From assembly GCF_005876835.1 (NCBI RefSeq), contig NZ_PPSW01000026.1:49998-113997 (forward strand): a DNA stretch of 64,000 nt, in the 5' to 3' direction. The notes beneath the pieces were generated by a model. That model was not told the DNA's origin and ran no database searches. It was given only the letters and a program-made list of their open reading frames with translations. Each line of letters begins with the position of its first letter. Positions within the stretch are counted from its first letter, which is position 1. The position numbers and the translations under genes are program-made. The stretch is from Pseudoalteromonas phenolica. Lineage in GTDB: Bacteria; Pseudomonadota; Gammaproteobacteria; Enterobacterales; Alteromonadaceae. This document shows positions 59,984 through 64,000 of this stretch, one piece after another.

Positions 59984-61594
59984 TTAATCGACTTTAAAGC
60001 TGCGTACTTGCTCATCCAAAGAGCGCGCTAAAGTCAGAAGTTCTTCACTGACTTGTTTACTGCAATGTGCATCTTTTAATGATTCTTCCGCATTATCACG
60101 AATGCCTATAACGCTGCGGTTAATTTCTTCTGCCGCCAAGTTTTGCTGCTCTGTGGCATCGGCGATTTGTACGTTTAAGTCATTAATCTCATGCATCTGA
60201 TTTGAAATATCTTTTAGTGCCTGTGCGACTTTTTTCACTTGCAAGGCTCTATCATCTGCTTCTTCACAAGATGCACTCATCGCCTGAACGGTTTGCGCGG
60301 CTTCGCTTTGAAGCTTTTCAATGGTGCGCTTTATTTCATCCGTAGAGTCATGAGTACGAGTTGCCAGCGTTCTTACTTCATCGGCAACCACTGCAAAGCC
60401 TCGACCTGCTTCACCTGCTCGTGCCGCTTCGATAGCTGCATTAAGTGCTAGTAGGTTAGTTTGCTCGGCGATACTACTGATCACTTCAAGTACCTTACCC
60501 ACTTCAAGGGTTTGGTTTTGTAGTTGACTCACTTGCTCAGCGGCTTGGCGAACATCCTGTGCAAGTTGATTAATACTTGCTTCGGTGTGCTCAGCAACGG
60601 CCATACTTTCTTCAGCAAGGTGATTACTTGAATCCGACTTTTCTGAGGCAAAATGTGTGGTGTTTTTTACCTCGCTTGATGAGCTCTCTAATTCATTAAT
60701 TGCAGCGGCAACAGAGTCTGTGCCTTGCTTTTGCGCTAAGATGGCTTGCTCTGTGGTATCTGCTGAGTTGTAAATACTTTCTGCTGAACGAATAAGCACA
60801 TGGGAAGAGTGGGAGACTTGCGCCATATTCTCTTTAAATGCAGTCATCATTTTATTGAAGTTCGTCGCTAAACGCCCAAGCTCATCGTCAATATCATCAT
60901 CAATGCGCAGACTTAAATCTTTATTCTGTGTAGCAAGGCGCATGGTGCGACCAAGGGTTTTTAGACGCACAATAAATAGTTTTCTAAATAACATACCCAA
61001 AATGACAAAGGCAGAGATAAAAATGGCAGACAATAAACCTGTGCTTAACCAAGTATTGCTGGTTACTGTGTTATCTATGTCTTCTAATGAGTAGCTGATG
61101 CGAACAACCCCTAATACATCGCCCTCTTTGGCCATGTGGCAACCCAAACAGTTCGTACCTTTATAGTCACTGCTCGCTATCATAGGTCTAAGAAATGTCA
61201 TCACACGCATATCATCGCGTTGTTCAATGACTAAAGTTTCTTTACCTCTTAGTGCATCCCGCTCAGCATCAGTAGTTGGTGCTTGATTGGGGTTGCCTGG
61301 GCCGTAAAGTTTGTTGATTAACTCTGCTCGAATGATATGGGCGTCTTCGATGCTAGGATGAGCACGTAGTTTTTCACTGAGTATTTCACGGTTGGCCATA
61401 GTGCCGGTGAGCATCATGGTATTAATTGAGTCAAAATAGTTATCAGCTAATAACTTGATATTCTCTGCGACGGTCTCTTGAGCAAGTTTTTGTTGCTGAT
61501 CTGAGCTACTCCAAATACTGGCAATGAGTACAAGTACGCCCGTTATCGCTAAAAGTGCATAAATTTTATGTTGTATCGATTTCACAGTAATCAT
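59984..61594 (-). CDS. Methyl-accepting chemotaxis protein with a c-type haem sensor domain
   Basis: The 536-residue receptor has a first membrane helix (about 9-27), a periplasmic domain (28-182), a second helix (about 183-203), HAMP (204-256) and a cytoplasmic signalling domain. The hairpin-tip sequence [37 protein letters not shown] is at 375-411. The periplasmic domain contains CLGCH at 149-153, a CxxCH haem c attachment motif, and resembles Tll0287-like (DUF3365) sensors. It may sense redox state or a gas ligand. It lies 100 bases after the truncated haemoglobin gene on the same strand. Confidence 0.93.
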   Translation of the reverse strand: MITVKSIQHKIYALLAITGVLVLIASIWSSSDQQQKLAQETVAENIKLLADNYFDSINTMMLTGTMANREILSEKLRAHPSIEDAHIIRAELINKLYGPGNPNQAPTTDAERDALRGKETLVIEQRDDMRVMTFLRPMIASSDYKGTNCLGCHMAKEGDVLGVVRISYSLEDIDNTVTSNTWLSTGLLSAIFISAFVILGMLFRKLFIVRLKTLGRTMRLATQNKDLSLRIDDDIDDELGRLATNFNKMMTAFKENMAQVSHSSHVLIRSAESIYNSADTTEQAILAQKQGTDSVAAAINELESSSSEVKNTTHFASEKSDSSNHLAEESMAVAEHTEASINQLAQDVRQAAEQVSQLQNQTLEVGKVLEVISSIAEQTNLLALNAAIEAARAGEAGRGFAVVADEVRTLATRTHDSTDEIKRTIEKLQSEAAQTVQAMSASCEEADDRALQVKKVAQALKDISNQMHEINDLNVQIADATEQQNLAAEEINRSVIGIRDNAEESLKDAHCSKQVSEELLTLARSLDEQVRSFKVD

Positions 61595-61694
61595 TCAATC
61601 TCACTCATATGTTATTCCATTATGCAGCTTTTAGAGATAAGGGGCTTGATTCAGCGCAAATGAGCTACAGCTAATTTAACAATTGATTAATAGT

Positions 61695-62153
61695 TTAGTC
61701 CTTATTTATCATGTGTGTAGCTAATTGCTCGAAAGATTTTCTTAGTCCCACTCTTAGCAACGGATTATCTACCTCAATTTCGAGCGCTTTATTCATACAA
61801 AATATCCACTGATCTCTTAAGTCTTTATCAATCGTAAAGGGCATATGACGTTTACGCAGCATAGGGTGCCCGTATTTCTCAACAAATAAATCAGGGCCTC
61901 CTAACCAGCCAGATAGAAATTCGAAAAAGACTAAGCGAATCCTATCTAAAGGCTGTGGATGCATGTCATAGAGGGGTTTAGCGTAAGATTCTTCAGCCAT
62001 CACATCGTAAAATCGATTCGCTAAGGCTTTTACACCGTCCTCACCACCTAAAATTTCATAAGGTGATTTTTCTACCGTTGGGGTCTCGTGCATATTACTC
62101 TCTTGTTCTTTACTTGCATCTTTTCTGAAGATGCGTTTAATTAGCTGCTTCAT
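61695..62153 (-). CDS. Group II truncated haemoglobin (2/2HbO)
   Basis: The 152-residue protein has the short 2-on-2 globin fold. The proximal His is in RKRHMPF, the group II Trp in DQWIFCM, and the conserved block FEFLSGWLGGPDLF is present. The basic N-terminal extension (MKQLIKRIFRK, then an acidic linker) resembles the pre-helix A extension I recall from the Antarctic Pseudoalteromonas protein, which favours this start over an internal ATG at 62093. Roles proposed for the family are O2/NO chemistry and peroxynitrite defence. It diverges from aroE by 23 bases. Confidence 0.92.
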   Translation of the reverse strand: MKQLIKRIFRKDASKEQESNMHETPTVEKSPYEILGGEDGVKALANRFYDVMAEESYAKPLYDMHPQPLDRIRLVFFEFLSGWLGGPDLFVEKYGHPMLRKRHMPFTIDKDLRDQWIFCMNKALEIEVDNPLLRVGLRKSFEQLATHMINKD

Positions 62154-62176
62154 AAACAATTCACTGGGCTTATTTA

Positions 62177-62995
62177 ATGGGTAAATTCGCGGTATTTGGT
62201 AATCCGATAAAACATTCTAAATCGCCACAGATCCATAGGCAATTTGCAGAGCAGTTTTCAACGCAAATAGATTATCAAGCTTTGCAGGCGCCATTAGATG
62301 AATTTGAAATATTCACACAAGACTTTTTCACAAACAAAGCGGGCGAGGGAGCCAATGTCACCCTGCCTTTTAAAGAGCGAGCATTTGAGCTGGTGGATGA
62401 ACTCACAGAAAGGGCACAGCTAGCGGGAGCTGTGAATACTATTAAGAAGTTAGATGATGGTCGATTACTTGGCGATAACACTGATGGCGCTGGGTTAGTG
62501 GCTGACTTAATTCGTAATGAATGCAAACTAGATGGTGTATCTGTGTTACTTATTGGTGCGGGTGGCGCAGCAAGAGGGTGTATTTACCCTTTATTACAAG
62601 CAGGGGTGAAAGACATCACCATTGCGAATCGCACCAAAGAGAAAGCTGAGATATTGGCCGAGCAGTTTTCTGCTTATGGTCATGTGAAAGGGGTTGGCTT
62701 AGACGAGGTGTTCGATTCGACCTATCAAGTAGTGATTAACTCGACATCATCAAGTGTAACTGGTGAAGAGCCAAATATCTCAGAGACTGTTTTTACACAA
62801 TGTCACCTTGCCTACGATATGTTTTATAGCAATGAGCAAACTAGCTTCTTGAAATGGGTCGAATCTATTAACTCAAATACCAAGTTAGTAGATGGAATTG
62901 GTATGCTAATAGGGCAGGCTGCAGAGGCATATTATCTTTGGCAAGGTGATATGCCTGAATTAACACCGGTAATAAATACATTTGCTAAGGGCTAA
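62177..62995 (+). CDS. aroE: Shikimate dehydrogenase
   Basis: The 272-residue enzyme has the substrate-site motifs [22 protein letters not shown] (catalytic Lys) and [10 protein letters not shown] (catalytic Asp). The NADP-binding loop is GAGGAARG. It reduces 3-dehydroshikimate in the aromatic amino acid pathway. yrdB follows one base later. Confidence 0.97.
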   Translation: MGKFAVFGNPIKHSKSPQIHRQFAEQFSTQIDYQALQAPLDEFEIFTQDFFTNKAGEGANVTLPFKERAFELVDELTERAQLAGAVNTIKKLDDGRLLGDNTDGAGLVADLIRNECKLDGVSVLLIGAGGAARGCIYPLLQAGVKDITIANRTKEKAEILAEQFSAYGHVKGVGLDEVFDSTYQVVINSTSSSVTGEEPNISETVFTQCHLAYDMFYSNEQTSFLKWVESINSNTKLVDGIGMLIGQAAEAYYLWQGDMPELTPVINTFAKG

Positions 62996-62996
62996 C

Positions 62997-63236
62997 ATGA
63001 ATCAAGCAATCTTATTTAATGATGATGCGAGTTTTAATGCGACTCAACAAAGAATAGAGTTCACTGCGATGAATTCTGGTTTAATCATTCGTTGCTGTGT
63101 TGCATTTGAAGGAGAAGAGGCGACAGCGCTAGCCCACTTTGCAGAGCATCAATTTGATTATGAAATGCAAGCTGAGGCGCTTATCGAAGAAGAAAGCTAC
63201 TCAGCTGAAGGGGAAGTATTACTTAGCCGAGTCTGA
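62997..63236 (+). CDS. DUF1488 family protein (YrdB-like)
   Basis: The 79-residue acidic protein starts MNQAILFNDDASFN and carries the short conserved segment IRCCVAFE. Its function is unknown. The ATG lies one base after the aroE stop. Its last 18 bases overlap the convergent yrdA-like gene. Confidence 0.85.
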   Translation: MNQAILFNDDASFNATQQRIEFTAMNSGLIIRCCVAFEGEEATALAHFAEHQFDYEMQAEALIEEESYSAEGEVLLSRV

Positions 63237-63761
63237 CTCTGCTAAGTAATCATCTTTTAACTCAACATAATTGAGCGCTGATATTTTCAAGAAGGCTAAT
63301 TCTGAGTCAGTTAACGGGCGAGCTTGTTTCACCGGGCTACCTACATATAAATAGCCTGATTCAAGTTTCTTATTAGGTGGTACTAATGCACCGCCACCAA
63401 TGATGACATCATCTTCGACAATCGCATTGTCCATCACGATAGCACCCATGCCTACTAATATACGGTTACCAAGCTTACATCCATGTAGCATTACTTTATG
63501 ACCCACAGTCACATCATCACCGATAATAAGCGGGTAACCATCAGGATTGTTAGCGCTCTTACGCGTCAAATGAAGTACGCTACCATCTTGTATATTAGTG
63601 CGCTCACCGATCTGTATATAATTAACATCTCCTCGCGCTGCAACTAGAGGCCAGACGCTACTATCTTCACCAAGAGTGATATCACCGACTAAAACGGCTG
63701 ATTCATCAACATAGACAGATTTTTCTAATTTAGGATAGATCCCTTTATAACTTCTTATCAT
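63219..63761 (-). CDS. Gamma-carbonic anhydrase-like hexapeptide-repeat protein (YrdA)
   Basis: The 180-residue protein is a left-handed beta-helix (VLVGDITLGEDSSVWPLVAARGD, IGERTNIQDGSVLH, IIGDDVTVGHKVMLHGC), with His residues placed as in zinc-binding gamma-class anhydrases. Whether it is an active anhydrase is unclear for this subfamily. It is convergent with yrdB. Confidence 0.92.
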   Translation of the reverse strand: MIRSYKGIYPKLEKSVYVDESAVLVGDITLGEDSSVWPLVAARGDVNYIQIGERTNIQDGSVLHLTRKSANNPDGYPLIIGDDVTVGHKVMLHGCKLGNRILVGMGAIVMDNAIVEDDVIIGGGALVPPNKKLESGYLYVGSPVKQARPLTDSELAFLKISALNYVELKDDYLAESDSAK

Positions 63762-63965
63762 TTGTGTAGAGCCCCGAGTTTTATTGAGATGTTATTTATG
63801 CTTTGTAATTAGTGTAGAGTCAAAGCGAGCAATTTACCATTGCTTAAAAATAGCAGTTAACACTCAGAAGTGACCAAAATTACAGCGTTAAAGTATCAAA
63901 AACAGACGTTTCGTTTAAAATACACGCGAACAGTCAGTTTTTTGCATTTTTCTTTAAAAAAGGGG

Positions 63966-63993
63966 TTGCGTAATTTTCAGCTCTCCCTATAAT
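63966..63993 (+). promoter_or_regulatory. rRNA-type P1 promoter
   Basis: TTGCGT and TATAAT are 16 bases apart, preceded by an A/T-rich tract (about 63942-63962) placed as an UP element and followed by a GC-rich discriminator (GCGACCC). This is the layout of stringently controlled rrn P1 promoters. No RNA gene is inside the window. The rest of 63762-64000 shows no gene and may hold Fis sites. Confidence 0.7.
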
Positions 63994-64000
63994 GCGACCC

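Overview
The window is a continuous piece of gammaproteobacterial chromosome around the replication origin. Gene content and order fit the Alteromonadales, most likely Pseudoalteromonas. The pointers are an E. coli-type oriC between mnmG and mioC, the rpmH-rnpA-yidD-yidC-mnmE / dnaA-dnaN-recF-gyrB divergence, an atpIBEFHAGDC operon beside parAB, a dprA-smg-yrdD-tsaC block, and a group II truncated haemoglobin with a short basic N-terminal extension like the one known from Antarctic Pseudoalteromonas. The genus is an inference; no search was run.

Region 1 (1-11,000) is accessory. It holds a small exported protein, a 79-bp tandem repeat block, and a complete-looking lanthipeptide (RiPP) gene cluster. 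The cluster has a full-length LanB-type dehydratase and a LanC cyclase (minus strand), three precursor peptides in series (plus strand), a peptidase-containing ABC transporter with an HlyD-type adaptor (minus strand), and a fourth, divergent precursor (plus strand). The logic is hybrid: class I modification enzymes combined with a C39 peptidase/exporter and Gly-Gly leaders, which are more usual for class II. LanB/LanC would dehydrate Ser/Thr and close thioether rings on Cys, and the transporter would cut after the Gly-Gly and export through HlyD and an outer-membrane TolC-like channel not encoded here. No dedicated immunity or regulatory gene is visible. The first precursor has lost its normal start by a 21-bp deletion.

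Region 2 (11,000-24,050, minus strand) is housekeeping: glmU, the F1Fo ATP synthase operon with a recognisable promoter and terminator, then mnmG-rsmG-parA-parB. Region 3 (24,050-25,585) is oriC, with three GATCT 13-mers, DnaA boxes and 16 GATC sites, followed by mioC and its DnaA-box-rich upstream region. Region 4 (25,586-36,300) is mnmE-yidC-yidD-rnpA-rpmH diverging from dnaA-dnaN-recF-gyrB; two parS sites for the ParAB system lie inside recF.

Region 5 (36,300-64,000) is mostly housekeeping: glyQS, a lipoprotein, tusA, fadBA, slt, pepQ, yigZ, trkH, a PilZ protein, def-fmt-rsmB-trkA, a LysM protein, dprA-smg-yrdD-tsaC-hemF, a chemoreceptor with a c-type haem motif beside a truncated haemoglobin, aroE, yrdB and yrdA. 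The window ends on what looks like an rRNA-type P1 promoter, so an rrn operon probably begins just beyond base 64,000.
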